From contig CAJUBT010000034.1 of NCBI GenBank assembly GCA_910584815.1, positions 1 to 13,197 on the forward strand: 13,197 bases of DNA. Direction: 5' to 3'. The DNA is from an uncultured Christensenella sp. (lineage in GTDB: Bacteria > Bacillota > Clostridia > Christensenellales > UBA1242). A program made the position numbers and the translations under genes. Below the pieces are notes generated by a model, which did no database searches, was not told where the DNA came from, and was given only the letters and a program-made list of their open reading frames with translations. The first letter of the stretch is position 1. Every line of letters begins with the position of its first letter. Below, in pieces: positions 9,501-13,197 of this stretch.

Positions 9501-10219
9501 CTAAAAACACTATCTGTTTTTTTAGTAAAAGTGTTTGTTCCAGAACCATTTATTGCAGTTATATACATTCCACCATTATTTAAAATAACACTTCGCATAC
9601 AACTTACGCCATACATTGCATCTGGATAATTTGCACTTGGAGAACTATCATAACCGCTACTTATTGTATAACCAGCATTCCAAATTGTTGTACCATAATT
9701 ACCAAATTTATAAGCAACAGGATTTGCACTTGGGGTTTCTGGTCTATAAAATCTTTTACCACTAAGTTGCCAAGCATCTGCAAGCCACAATGTCAAAATA
9801 GGATGGCTGTTTGTGTCGGTAGACAGATAAACAGGAGTCCAATTTAAACCACCAAGGGAAACTATAATGTCTTTATTACTTGCTTTTACAGAACTACCTA
9901 TTGTAGAAGTTACTGAAACAGCTTTAAAATCCTTTGCGGTTTTTTTAGTGCTTGCCTTTGCAAGAGTTTTTAGAGGATCTAAATTTGTTGTTGTAATAGT
10001 TGTGTTTCCAGATATAAACTGCATAAGTTTTGTTAAATTACTTTCATTAAACTTTTTTGCAGAACTATCCCAAAGTTCACCTACAGTAACTGCATTAGAA
10101 GAAGCATTACTTGTTGTAAATGCTTGGGCTTTTTGTTTTGACAATAAAATACCACTACCACATAAACTTAAACATAAAAACATAAAAGTAAAACTTAATG
10201 TAAACAAAAATTTTTTCAT
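596..10219 (-). CDS. Giant membrane-anchored surface protein: twin DUF6273-like heads, 23 Ig-like repeats, C-terminal TM
   Basis: The protein has 3,207 residues. The start is ATG 10217-10219: it opens a typical MKK signal peptide and lies 11 bases from a purine-rich AGGTGGGAG. An in-frame GTG 18 bases upstream falls inside that ribosome binding site. Order: signal peptide 1-33 (cleavage after AQA); head A about 44-392; head B about 400-734; 23 Ig-like units about 737-2816; membrane-proximal module about 2817-3104; TM helix 3105-3131; basic stop-transfer GKQKFKK; Asn/Gln-rich tail to 3207. The topology implies an extracellular stalk with distal heads. I see no LPXTG, SLH, choline-binding or catalytic motif, so the likely role is adhesion, or binding of carbohydrate or protein, at the surface; this is inferred from architecture only. 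Most Ig-like proteins of this kind in Bacillota are wall-anchored or carry repeats on one side of other domains, so TM-only anchoring at this size is notable. It has a truncated paralogue directly upstream. Confidence 0.9.
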   Translation of the reverse strand: MKKFLFTLSFTFMFLCLSLCGSGILLSKQKAQAFTTSNASSNAVTVGELWDSSAKKFNESNLTKLMQFISGNTTITTTNLDPLKTLAKASTKKTAKDFKAVSVTSTIGSSVKASNKDIIVSLGGLNWTPVYLSTDTNSHPILTLWLADAWQLSGKRFYRPETPSANPVAYKFGNYGTTIWNAGYTISSGYDSSPSANYPDAMYGVSCMRSVILNNGGMYITAINGSGTNTFTKKTDSVFSPFTVTTTNKSAIADYLVSPKYVAWQMNLQTYKNAYKNYLPNDSWQRYQPDSRYADDYNWSKKDKYDAWKNDLLWLPSASETGFDDTDNIGMWKTSLEQRTIGNTGGSWLRSATSSFANGLYRVNYTGKYSNSGFCSGTDAVRPAIHLNLAAASGEEDKEVVKVNELWNSVDNQFNDDNVAKLLQYVTGDSTASPRNLSTVKTQATSTKTSTQINAVALGDKKAGQDVIVSLGGLYWLPVYLSNDASGNPILTLWLWKSNTLCDQKVYTSNTTYSYFDGVASSTWNSGFTSNDNSKTGIYPDNMYGTSYIRSVTLNNGGLYSTATGGTSASTFTKKETSVFSPFTITTSDNTSIADFLVTPANVSWQKSGQNQVQSSLNYLCSNDSWITNQEDTGFSSADYNYSKKDRYDAWKNDRIWLPSISEVGFGNISRGLWYPTLDQRNNGEYTYLRSAKGDNANQSLMISINQGNYSYVSTSGRYAVRPAIHLSLTNLSSGTAIDMDSCAVDDIASQPWNPAGNIIPDLTVRDSANNKVLVKGTDYTVTSNLTSATKPGDLVTVTISGIGDYAGTTTKTYQLTKRDIVLALKGNSLSVANQQYTGQEITPAFNNLKDYGYLSQSATTPQLPSGRALILGQNYSLTYQDNINCGTATIVITGIGDYYEGSTTTSFTISQASIGNAILSLTRNSVMYEYGEDFLPSVRSGIKLTLNGTTIADTNYTINFLKKDGESAIDRITEVGVYIVRIVAKGNFVGTKDAEFEVTRRDVSGSDIKVEISSYNFTYNGNPHEVTVKVTGTYTRDGISKKHELVLNTEYTISYEANINASTSARVIITGVGNFTGLKTTNFTIKQKLINGADIVLNEAIADVIYNGSPFTPTVSVHDNTLDKDLVLGVDYTVSYRNNINACVGSSQAMVVVTGVGNYTNFKEFYFNITQRDISLASIATITDQIFTGSGIEPNLIVTDSGKTLIKNRDYLVTCKNNVNVSTSGGASVVIDGIGNYTGKNTAVFTIIPADLSTANVLLSPSQTTYTGLGAVTSVSVVINSINVASTNYDIKIFKGATELTNGFADVIEVGVYTIRVEGKQNYEGTAQGIFEVVACEISNTTITLSETSFVYNQEPQTPTVVLTYNGLTLNDGNTNDYSLSYRKTTPNGATVESPTTVGIYYVVLSGKGNFKGIDTTLSFEITPANLSVAKATFSVDPTTADFTFDGEEHRIVLTSLTIADKEYYKDTEITYIGVSYLRDEEETTDFVNAGNITIKLMAINENVTGEKYFTYTIKRKSLSLTDNANQLKINELENKIYNRKPQTQEVFIVDTSVNNYNLTENDFSVSYSADCTNVGKVTVYITGNVTGNYKDSITREYQITPATVNSFELRKESGKYTTRQQVISAIVKVLGETDEETLELTPSEYTLLYARDGETTTNITSVGEVTVTVSIKSKNFVLSGDVTSLIYIIEKVQIKAINLQTTNVVYDGGAYAIIVSSVTTIEGTILIEDEDYELCYYDSNKNIIEDKDNLYNAGTYYVAVEGKNNAEGTQETTFVIAPKELTASAVTYYETYSDLEFKKDSEGNRIEIILETNYRGQYVMPVVTVKLRGETDVTELTYSTSETDPNGDFTFGIYDPINDENCENNLLGGNEYLFVGEFNFVVKGINNYTGTISKVYKVNLADFNNQNIKITFNVQKIYSGEAVTFKFAETKGEEAEVKVTYEQGENKPEELVLNTDFVLFNGYIKVTLNAKNEIIDAEISSKAAYDESDNGVNPDGTIILPVNNGYVNNTGFGKATLVLQGKENSYFVTNSIVTKQFDISKVSFNADNLTLTGFEDEYIYQGSNVINPEDINVSISYKTSLTETITADLVYGTDYELTLSNCTDVGTVYATITGMNAYSETARIELFNIIAKEISIDMFTISPNTTYSKGLSQQPIVSGSYNSNAMVENKDYTIIYKRNGNLSSDFVSAGDIILEISGIGNFTNASGPLIVTYTIAPQIIAEIVLNKTETIFSGLDQTPTIVVKDILGNAVDSIEYVLTYLREDNVPETNMFTFAGTIKISIEVTDNSNYTLDGKNIIATYTINKAQLNATNFSVSNQVYTGFGVNIEKGLVLTLNNSEGSYNINVNEYEITEYRNNVNVSTSTNKAIAILIANDVNFTGRKEIEFTIVPKNIADEDVRVGEYEKEFIYTSLSQEPTFNLNYLHNNLLVETDFTVSIVRTSGNSDSLVTHHINVGNFDVTLSGKGNFTGQKTLTYSIKPRDISTCTVDISFVEPSFEFTGTGVEPTIQSILVTFSGKQLRLLASEYTITYDNNVNATVGTNNKASITINANGNYTGSKSKEFTILQKTLTGDMLTSINSKSYIGSAIRLSHSDLIFNYGDYIFKESDYQISYLQNPVNVGTYLITITGKENFKGTIERYFDVVSISLNDAVISFDSEKFNVNEVTYTGLSLKQTLLDSLIVTIGDVTLNPYDYEVTFNDSSTRYLIDVGTKGFTLIQNNKNIVGEKTHSFIIVQKSFEDTMLEVPKQQFVYTGSGIEPIYYLTFNDIALILGTDYNIIYTENVEACPNTSAASFTVTGTGNFTGSLVYSFSIKQATPTIEIKEEQYFFYGDIATAEEYYREYLNCSTIGTLSFKDKKLTLGKNTIHYAFTPTDIRNYKNVEGNIDVYAIYNVLIEFSDVTNVIAGENTKVEVTVKIKDGEDYLVVNDTNYIVTITNLDNNKIVNNLASAGNYQVKVTLNYPEGDYKLQNDDFVEFYAKSKVIYADNAPFYAVSDNFFEEGIRLVVETYKSRDEIIAMIGNDNYESVKNIAKGYRVVGFYKNNIKLEGEELAKLKGVKIYFSTSSRNDFYMLNNENSLSSVQFNEGRVLVEINSCLVETTRDNTSIIIYISIALGLLLLIVIVILIIKLIGKQKFKKSNKITITMSEFNSIANSSKANNNLPNQNQTQQPQQNFQNIQNGIPPQNNQNNVNGINQQNNNNNSNNFK
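599..826 (-). other. Cytoplasmic Asn/Gln-rich tail of the giant protein
   Basis: The 76-residue tail carries a basic start, then ITITMSEFNSIANSSKANNN, then a low-complexity stretch of Asn, Gln and Pro (QNQTQQPQQNFQN) ending in NNNNNSNNFK. The NSIANS motif also appears at the same distance from the membrane in the paralogue. The rest is probably disordered. Confidence 0.8.
827..907 (-). other. C-terminal transmembrane helix of the giant protein
   Basis: Residues 3105-3131 form an uninterrupted hydrophobic stretch (core IALGLLLLIVIVILIIKLI) followed by the basic GKQKFKK. This gives an N-outside, C-inside orientation with a cytoplasmic tail of 76 residues. Confidence 0.9.
908..1769 (-). other. 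Membrane-proximal conserved module of the giant protein, residues ~2817-3104
   Basis: After TPTIEIKEEQYFFYGD the Ig-like pattern stops. First comes a segment with LTLGKNTIHYAFTP and then VIAGENTKVEVTV. The last ~120 residues before the membrane are PFYAVSDNFFEEGIRLVVET, an Asn-Tyr-Glu-Ser motif, RVVGFYKNNIKLEGEELAKL and VKIYF. The same sequence order occurs in the neighbouring paralogue. I do not recognise a named family for it. Confidence 0.75.
1770..8010 (-). repeat. Tandem array of 23 Ig-like (MBG/YDG-style) units in the giant protein
   Basis: Each unit is about 75-140 residues and typically shows Y-[TN]-G near the start, P-x-[VIL] next, D-Y-x-[IV]-x-[YF] in the middle, and a closing [VI]-x-G-x-G-N-[YF]-x-G followed by F-x-I. 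A linker such as K/R/A-D-[IL]-S follows. Approximate unit boundaries in window coordinates, N- to C-terminal, are 8010, 7766, 7478, 7213, 6948, 6696, 6463, 6206, 5940, 5664, 5406, 5134, 4874, 4508, 4086, 3814, 3555, 3290, 3036, 2770, 2508, 2279, 2005 and 1770. Units 13 and 14 (about 4086-4874) are enlarged and degenerate. The copies are diverged at both protein and DNA level, so this is an old array. The pattern matches the Ig-like stalk repeats common in Clostridia surface proteins; the exact Pfam name is uncertain. Confidence 0.85.
8018..9022 (-). other. Head module B (second copy of the head), residues ~400-734
   Basis: This repeats head A motif by motif: VNELWNSVDNQFNDDNVAKL, DVIVSLGGLYWLPVYLS, PILTLWLW, MYGTSYIRS, FSPFTITTSDN, DYNYSKKDRYDAWKND, WLPSISEVGF, YLRSA and AVRPAIHLSL. 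The framework residues are shared while the stretches between them differ, especially after L-W-L and between the LRSA and VRPA motifs. This fits two heads with the same fold and possibly different ligands (inference). It joins the first Ig-like unit through a short linker starting IDMDSCAVDD. Confidence 0.7.
9044..10090 (-). other. Head module A (DUF6273/C-type-lectin-like), residues ~44-392
   Basis: The module opens with VGELWDSSAKKFNESNLTKL, a short helical segment. It continues with DIIVSLGGLNWTPVYLS and PILTLWLAD, then MYGVSCMRS, DAWKND, WLPSASETGF, WLRSA and finally AVRPAIHLNL. The late WLPS, WLRSA and VRPAIHLNL series is the hallmark of the DUF6273 type of domain, which I recall as having a C-type-lectin/sulfatase-modifying-factor-like fold. 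Ligand binding is inferred from that fold class; no catalytic residues are apparent. The ~170 residues before the hallmark motifs recur in head B, so the whole ~340-residue block is the duplicated unit. Confidence 0.7.
10121..10219 (-). other. Sec signal peptide of the giant protein
   Basis: Residues 1-33 start with MKK, continue with a hydrophobic core (FLFTLSFTFMFLCLSLCGSG) and end in SKQKAQA, an A-x-A signal peptidase I site, before FTTSNA. The LSLCGS stretch resembles a lipobox, but Leu directly before Cys is not acceptable for lipoprotein signal peptidase, so SPase I processing is preferred. Confidence 0.82.
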
Positions 10220-10230
10220 ATTATTAATAT

Positions 10231-10239
10231 CTCCCACCT
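10231..10239 (-). promoter_or_regulatory. Ribosome binding site of the giant surface protein gene
   Basis: The minus strand reads AGGTGGGAG, with the last G 11 bases before ATG 10219. It resembles the 16S anti-SD complement, and it decides the start: the upstream in-frame GTG (10235-10237) is part of this site. Confidence 0.75.
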
Positions 10240-10270
10240 ATTAATATTTTTAAAATTATTTCTAGCTTTG

Positions 10271-10292
10271 TTTTTTAATTGACATTAAAAAA
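10271..10292 (-). other. A/T-only inverted repeat in the leader of the giant gene
   Basis: TTTTTTAAT (10271-10279) and ATTAAAAAA (10284-10292) are perfect 9-bp inverted repeats around a 4-base loop. They lie between the candidate promoters and the ribosome binding site. All pairs are A-T, so the stem is weak, and it may be a chance product of base composition. Confidence 0.3.
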
Positions 10293-10328
10293 GTTTTAAA
10301 AAAATTATTTAATATTTTTTTTCAAGTT

Positions 10329-10357
10329 TATATATTAAAAAATGCCATTTTAAACAA
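10329..10357 (-). promoter_or_regulatory. Candidate promoter P2 of the giant gene
   Basis: The minus strand has TTGTTT (10352-10357), a 17-base spacer and TATATA (10329-10334). It lies just downstream of P1 and would give a leader of about 100 bases. It is a weaker -10 than P1; the two may be alternatives, or one may be spurious. Confidence 0.3.
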
Positions 10358-10366
10358 TTATTATTT

Positions 10367-10395
10367 ATTATAAATGACTATATATAAAACAGCAA
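10367..10395 (-). promoter_or_regulatory. Candidate sigma-A promoter P1 of the giant gene
   Basis: The minus strand has a consensus TATAAT (10367-10372) preceded by a 17-base spacer and TTGCTG (10390-10395), a weak -35 that keeps TTG. Transcription starting near 10360 would give a leader of about 140 bases. AT-rich sequence makes TATAAT easy to find by chance, so this is a candidate only. Confidence 0.45.
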
Positions 10396-10442
10396 CAAAA
10401 ATTACCAATATTTACCAAATGAATAATTTGTCGAAATTTGGG

Positions 10443-10467
10443 GGCAAAATAGTTTTTTTCTTTTGCC
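10443..10467. other. Small inverted repeat between terminator and promoter
   Basis: GGCAAAA (10443-10449) is repeated inverted as TTTTGCC (10461-10467) around an 11-base pyrimidine-rich loop. It sits upstream of candidate promoter P1 and has no U-tract, so it does not look like a terminator. It could be an operator-like site or chance. Confidence 0.25.
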
Positions 10468-10481
10468 AACTAAGCATAAAT

Positions 10482-10511
10482 AAAAAACCACAAAATAATT
10501 TGTGGTTTTTT
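10482..10511 (-). terminator. Rho-independent terminator of the second surface protein gene
   Basis: AAAAAACCACAAA (10482-10494) and TTTGTGGTTTTTT (10499-10511) form a perfect 13-bp stem around a 4-base loop, giving a U-rich end in both directions. It starts 5 bases past the TAA at 10517-10519, so it belongs to the minus-strand gene upstream of the giant gene. It should separate the two paralogues into distinct transcripts. Confidence 0.88.
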
Positions 10512-10516
10512 AAAAC

Positions 10517-13195
10517 TTATTTATTATTTGGCTTGTTAGGTTTACGGGTTGCTGTAGGTTTAGCAGTATTATTAATTAAAGTGCTAGGATTTATTGGTGC
10601 ACTTTTATTAGCCTTGTTGTTTATATTTGGGTTACCTTCTACCCCATTATTAATTTGCCCGTTAACCATTCCATTTTGATTTGTGTTAATTGGTTGATTA
10701 AATGCATTATTAACACCATTGTTAATTTGCGTTTGTTGAGGATAGCTTGTTTGATTATTTAATGAGTTTTGAACAGGAGGAACATTATTATTATTATTAT
10801 TATTATTATTTAAAGCATTTCTTGCAACATTTGCAGAATTAGCAATGCTATTTAGTTTATCTATGTCTATAGTTGTTTTATTTGCATTTTTCAATTTTCT
10901 ATTTCTTATATATCTTATAATCAATAATAATAAAATAATTAATAGAAGTAAAATTAAAACAATAGCTATAATTATAATAAACAAATTATTTGAAGGAATA
11001 GATTCAATAATATAAGAACCTATTTCTAGTTGAATGTTACCATCTTCTATAATTGCCGATGACAAAACATTATCGAAAAGAACATAATAATCGTTATTAG
11101 AAACTTTATAGTAGATTTTAACATCTTTTAATTTTTCTAATTCTTCACCTTCAAGTTTAACACCATTTTTAAAGAAGCCAACAACCTTATATACTTTTGA
11201 AACATTTTCAATGCTTTCGTAATTAATAGAACCTATTGCATTTACAATTTCGGTTTTAAGCCTATAAGTTTCAACAACAAGGGTTATGCCCTCTTCAAAA
11301 TAATCTTCATTTACGGCAAAGAATGGAGTGTTTTCTACAAATATAGTTTTTGTTTTTGCATAGAATTTTACATTGTTTGGAGTGCTAAAAATGTAACTAT
11401 CTTGTTCTTCATTATTAAGCACAACTTTAATTTCGTAATTTCCTGCTAACGCAAAATTATTAACTACTGTTTGTTTATCTAATAAAGTTATAACAATTGA
11501 ATATTTAGATTTATCAAGTGGAATTATTTCTCCTGCAATATTCATATTAACTTGAACACCAATTTGAGTGTTTGCCCCTGCTATAACATCTTTACTGTTA
11601 TTTTCAACATCAAAAGTAACTTGAAGATTATAATAAGCATAAGGTTCAATTACACCATTAATAGTTTCATAGTTATAATTATCATCTGGAGTAAATGTAA
11701 AGTTAATAGGATTTTTACCAAGTTCCAATCTGTTAACTGTGTTAAACTCTATTACGCCATTTGTAGAGAATTCTAAGTATGGAATTATGCTTTCTTCCGT
11801 AACTTTATCACCAACAAAGAAAGGTATTTCAAATTCCTTTTTAAGTTCAACAGTAGGGGTTGCTTTTTTAATTACAAAGTCGTAAGACAGACTTCCGCTA
11901 TAGTTATTTTTACCTTTAATAACAAAACTTGCAGAATATGTGGAAAGAGTGTTATCAAAATATTCAATTGAATAGTCCACATCTACTGTAAGTGGGAAAC
12001 TATTGTAAGTTAAAGTAAACTTTGGTTTAATTTCCTCACCAGTATAAATGAAATCTTTTTCTGTTACTTTAAGCATAAATTCTTCTAGCAACTTTGGAGT
12101 TATAATAAAGGTGCCAGCTTTTGAACCAATAATATTATTTCCACCATTTTCAACAAGTGTAAAATGTTTGGTGCCAGCATCAATTAAGTATCTTGCAGAT
12201 TGTTCTGCAAAGCTTATTCCATAATCGCTACTATCTAATGTAACATCCCCAATTTTAACTATAAGAGAATCTGTTAAAGTTTTTCTTAAACTAGAGCCAG
12301 TAAATTCACACTCGTTTATGGTAAAGTAAGCATTATCAAAAGTTATTGTAGCATCATTTAATGAAATTGGAGTAATTTCAAAATATGCCTCAATTGAACC
12401 AACAAAGTTACCTCTACCTGTTATGGTAATTAAATACTTACCCACATTTCTAGGTGTTCTTAAATAAGAAATTGAAATATCATCGTTTGTAAATTCATAG
12501 TCAAAATAATTAAAGGTTATATCATCAACAGATAAGAAAATTTGTTGTTTGTTGTAACTATGAGAAGCAACTTCTTCAACCATATCTACAGTTAAAGTTT
12601 TTCTTAAAATTTCAAAATTCTTTAAAACAGAATCTGCAAAATTTCCCTTTCCAGTTAAAATTATAGATGCGTTGCCTGCTTGAATGTTATTTAAGTAATC
12701 TATAGAATAATCTGTACCTTCATTAAGCGATAATTGAATACCACCAAAACTAACTTTTACACTTTCTATTTCTGGTTGGATTTGACTACCAGTAAACACA
12801 AAGTTTGGTTCAGTAAATAAAATTTCAACAATTAAGCCATTTTCTATTAAAGAACGCTGTGAAATTGTGTACGAAACATTTACAGAACCCTTATAATTTC
12901 CTATACCATTTATAACAATATTAAATTCGCCCACATTTACATAGTTTGTTTTTTCTTCATCAACAGTTGTGATTCGTTCTATAGAAATTGTATAATCAGT
13001 TCCTTCAACTAGATTATTAAATAAGTATGTTAAATTAAAGTTTGGAGTTTGACTTCTGCCATTATAAACAAAGTCTTTTTGATATTCCCCATCACCAAAA
13101 CCAAGTACGCCATTTGAAATATCTTTTGCTGTTATTTCAAATTCTACTTCTTTTGTTCCTTCAAAGTTTTTGTTTGTTGCTTGTAATAGTATTAC
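10517..13195 (-). CDS. Second giant surface protein of the same family, 5'-truncated at the window edge
   Basis: The frame is open from the right edge (first full codon 13193-13195) to TAA 10517-10519, giving 892 residues of the C-terminal part; the true start is outside. An in-frame GTG at 12934 is internal, because the codons before it continue a normal repeat unit (VEGTDYTIS and then NYVNVGEFN). Visible order: the end of one Ig-like unit, five full units (boundaries about 13123, 12848, 12594, 12360, 12086, 11862), a membrane-proximal module (about 10985-11861), a TM helix (10916-10984) and a 132-residue Asn-rich cytoplasmic tail. It is collinear with the last units and the C-terminus of the giant protein next to it, so heads are expected at its missing N-terminus, but this cannot be seen. 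It likely acts as a membrane-anchored surface stalk. It has its own terminator and is therefore a separate transcript, though read-through into the giant gene is possible. Confidence 0.9.
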   Translation of the reverse strand, partial: VILLQATNKNFEGTKEVEFEITAKDISNGVLGFGDGEYQKDFVYNGRSQTPNFNLTYLFNNLVEGTDYTISIERITTVDEEKTNYVNVGEFNIVINGIGNYKGSVNVSYTISQRSLIENGLIVEILFTEPNFVFTGSQIQPEIESVKVSFGGIQLSLNEGTDYSIDYLNNIQAGNASIILTGKGNFADSVLKNFEILRKTLTVDMVEEVASHSYNKQQIFLSVDDITFNYFDYEFTNDDISISYLRTPRNVGKYLITITGRGNFVGSIEAYFEITPISLNDATITFDNAYFTINECEFTGSSLRKTLTDSLIVKIGDVTLDSSDYGISFAEQSARYLIDAGTKHFTLVENGGNNIIGSKAGTFIITPKLLEEFMLKVTEKDFIYTGEEIKPKFTLTYNSFPLTVDVDYSIEYFDNTLSTYSASFVIKGKNNYSGSLSYDFVIKKATPTVELKKEFEIPFFVGDKVTEESIIPYLEFSTNGVIEFNTVNRLELGKNPINFTFTPDDNYNYETINGVIEPYAYYNLQVTFDVENNSKDVIAGANTQIGVQVNMNIAGEIIPLDKSKYSIVITLLDKQTVVNNFALAGNYEIKVVLNNEEQDSYIFSTPNNVKFYAKTKTIFVENTPFFAVNEDYFEEGITLVVETYRLKTEIVNAIGSINYESIENVSKVYKVVGFFKNGVKLEGEELEKLKDVKIYYKVSNNDYYVLFDNVLSSAIIEDGNIQLEIGSYIIESIPSNNLFIIIIAIVLILLLLIILLLLIIRYIRNRKLKNANKTTIDIDKLNSIANSANVARNALNNNNNNNNNVPPVQNSLNNQTSYPQQTQINNGVNNAFNQPINTNQNGMVNGQINNGVEGNPNINNKANKSAPINPSTLINNTAKPTATRKPNKPNNK
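10520..10915 (-). other. Cytoplasmic Asn-rich tail of the second protein
   Basis: The 132-residue tail starts RYIRNRKLKNANKTTID, has NSIANSANVARNAL, nine consecutive Asn, and then a long Asn/Gln/Pro region that turns basic at the end (TATRKPNKPNNK). It is about 55 residues longer than the tail of the giant protein and lacks that protein's Gln-rich block. Confidence 0.8.
10784..10810. repeat. (ATT)9 trinucleotide microsatellite inside the second gene
   Basis: Nine uninterrupted ATT units on the plus strand encode nine AAT (Asn) codons on the minus strand. Slippage here would add or remove Asn without shifting the frame. Confidence 0.92.
10916..10984 (-). other. C-terminal transmembrane helix of the second protein
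   Basis: LFIIIIAIVLILLLLIILLL followed by LII is a 23-residue hydrophobic helix, followed by the basic RYIRNRKLKNANK. This is the same topology as in the giant protein. Confidence 0.9.
10985..11861 (-). other. Membrane-proximal conserved module of the second protein
   Basis: It follows KKATPTVELKK and contains LELGKNPINFTFTPDDN and DVIAGANTQIGVQV. Next come PFFAVNEDYFEEGITLVVET, an Asn-Tyr-Glu-Ser motif, YKVVGFFKNGVKLEGEELEK and VKIYY. Over a 67-residue stretch from EDYFEEG to VKIYY I count by eye about 42 residues identical to the giant protein, clearly more than between Ig-like units of a single protein. Confidence 0.78.
11862..13195 (-). repeat. Ig-like repeat units in the second surface protein
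   Basis: There are five full units plus the end of a sixth, with the same Y-[TN]-G, D-Y and G-x-G-N-[YF]-x-G pattern as the neighbour. Each unit resembles the unit of the same rank from the C-terminus in the giant protein more than its own neighbours. For example, both share TLT-x-DM, SYL...NVG.YLITITG, SLNDA, DSLIV-x-IGDVTL and RYLID-x-GTK in that order. Confidence 0.85.
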
Positions 13196-13197
13196 TG

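Noticed and set aside
9517..9523. Homopolymer tracts (T7 at 9517-9523 and 9940-9946) as phase-variation switches
   Set aside because: Runs of this length are expected at this base composition in Lys codons, and both are in an intact frame.
8018..10090. Diversity-generating retroelement target in the C-type-lectin-like heads
   Set aside because: No reverse transcriptase or template repeat is in the window, and the differences between heads A and B include insertions and deletions, not only adenine-site changes.
10155..10175. Lipoprotein signal (Cys in LSLCGS)
   Set aside because: Leu at the -1 position does not fit a lipobox and a clear A-x-A cleavage site follows.
10235..10237. GTG as start of the giant protein, adding MGDINN
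   Set aside because: It lies inside the purine-rich ribosome binding site; ATG at 10219 begins a standard MKK signal peptide at suitable spacing.
9867..10244. Plus-strand open frame of 125 codons
   Set aside because: It is antisense to the signal peptide and head A, has no ribosome binding site, and its hydrophobic composition comes from the complement of Ser/Thr/Lys-rich coding sequence.
10374..10679. Plus-strand open frame of 101 codons across the intergenic region
   Set aside because: It crosses the 13-bp terminator and runs antisense to the Asn-rich tail of the second gene; no family resemblance or ribosome binding site.
10784..10810. CRISPR-like or regulatory tandem repeat
   Set aside because: It is a simple trinucleotide run in coding frame with no spacers.
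11552..11776. Plus-strand open frame of 74 codons
   Set aside because: It is antisense to the membrane-proximal module of the second protein, which is conserved in the paralogue.

Overview
The window is strongly AT-rich, and the codon choice (AAA, AAT, TTA, ATT/ATA) and A-rich leaders suggest a low-GC Bacillota-type bacterium, probably an uncultured gut- or host-associated lineage. That placement is inferred from base composition and from the domain style of the proteins; no rRNA, tRNA or ribosomal protein gene is present to fix the taxonomy. TGG encodes the Trp residues I checked, and nothing requires a recoded UGA.

Layout: (1) 3-407 (+) is the 3' end of a small LURP-one/YxjI-like (tubby-fold) gene. 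(2) 445-479 is a hairpin with U-tracts on both strands, so it can terminate this gene and the convergent giant gene. (3) 596-10219 (-) is a complete giant gene for a 3,207-residue secreted surface protein. It has a signal peptide, two tandem ~340-residue head modules of DUF6273/C-type-lectin-like appearance, 23 tandem ~90-residue Ig-like (MBG/YDG-style) units, a conserved membrane-proximal module, one transmembrane helix and a short Asn/Gln-rich cytoplasmic tail. (4) 10220-10516 is the intergenic region, with a ribosome binding site, two candidate promoters for the giant gene and a perfect 13-bp terminator for the upstream gene. (5) 10517 to beyond the right edge (-) is the 3' part of a second gene of the same family. 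It aligns unit by unit with the last part of the giant protein and has the same membrane-proximal module, TM helix, tail motif and Asn-rich tail.

How the parts work together (inference): the two minus-strand genes look like a head-to-tail duplicated pair of long, membrane-anchored stalk proteins that would hold N-terminal ligand-binding-type heads away from the cell. No LPXTG sorting signal, SLH or other cell-wall anchoring motif is visible; the TM helix is the only visible anchor. A terminator and promoter-like elements between the two genes suggest that each can be transcribed independently. The most interesting points are the collinear paralogy of the pair, a strongly conserved juxtamembrane domain I cannot name, and a conserved cytoplasmic NSIANS motif followed by length-variable poly-Asn sequence.
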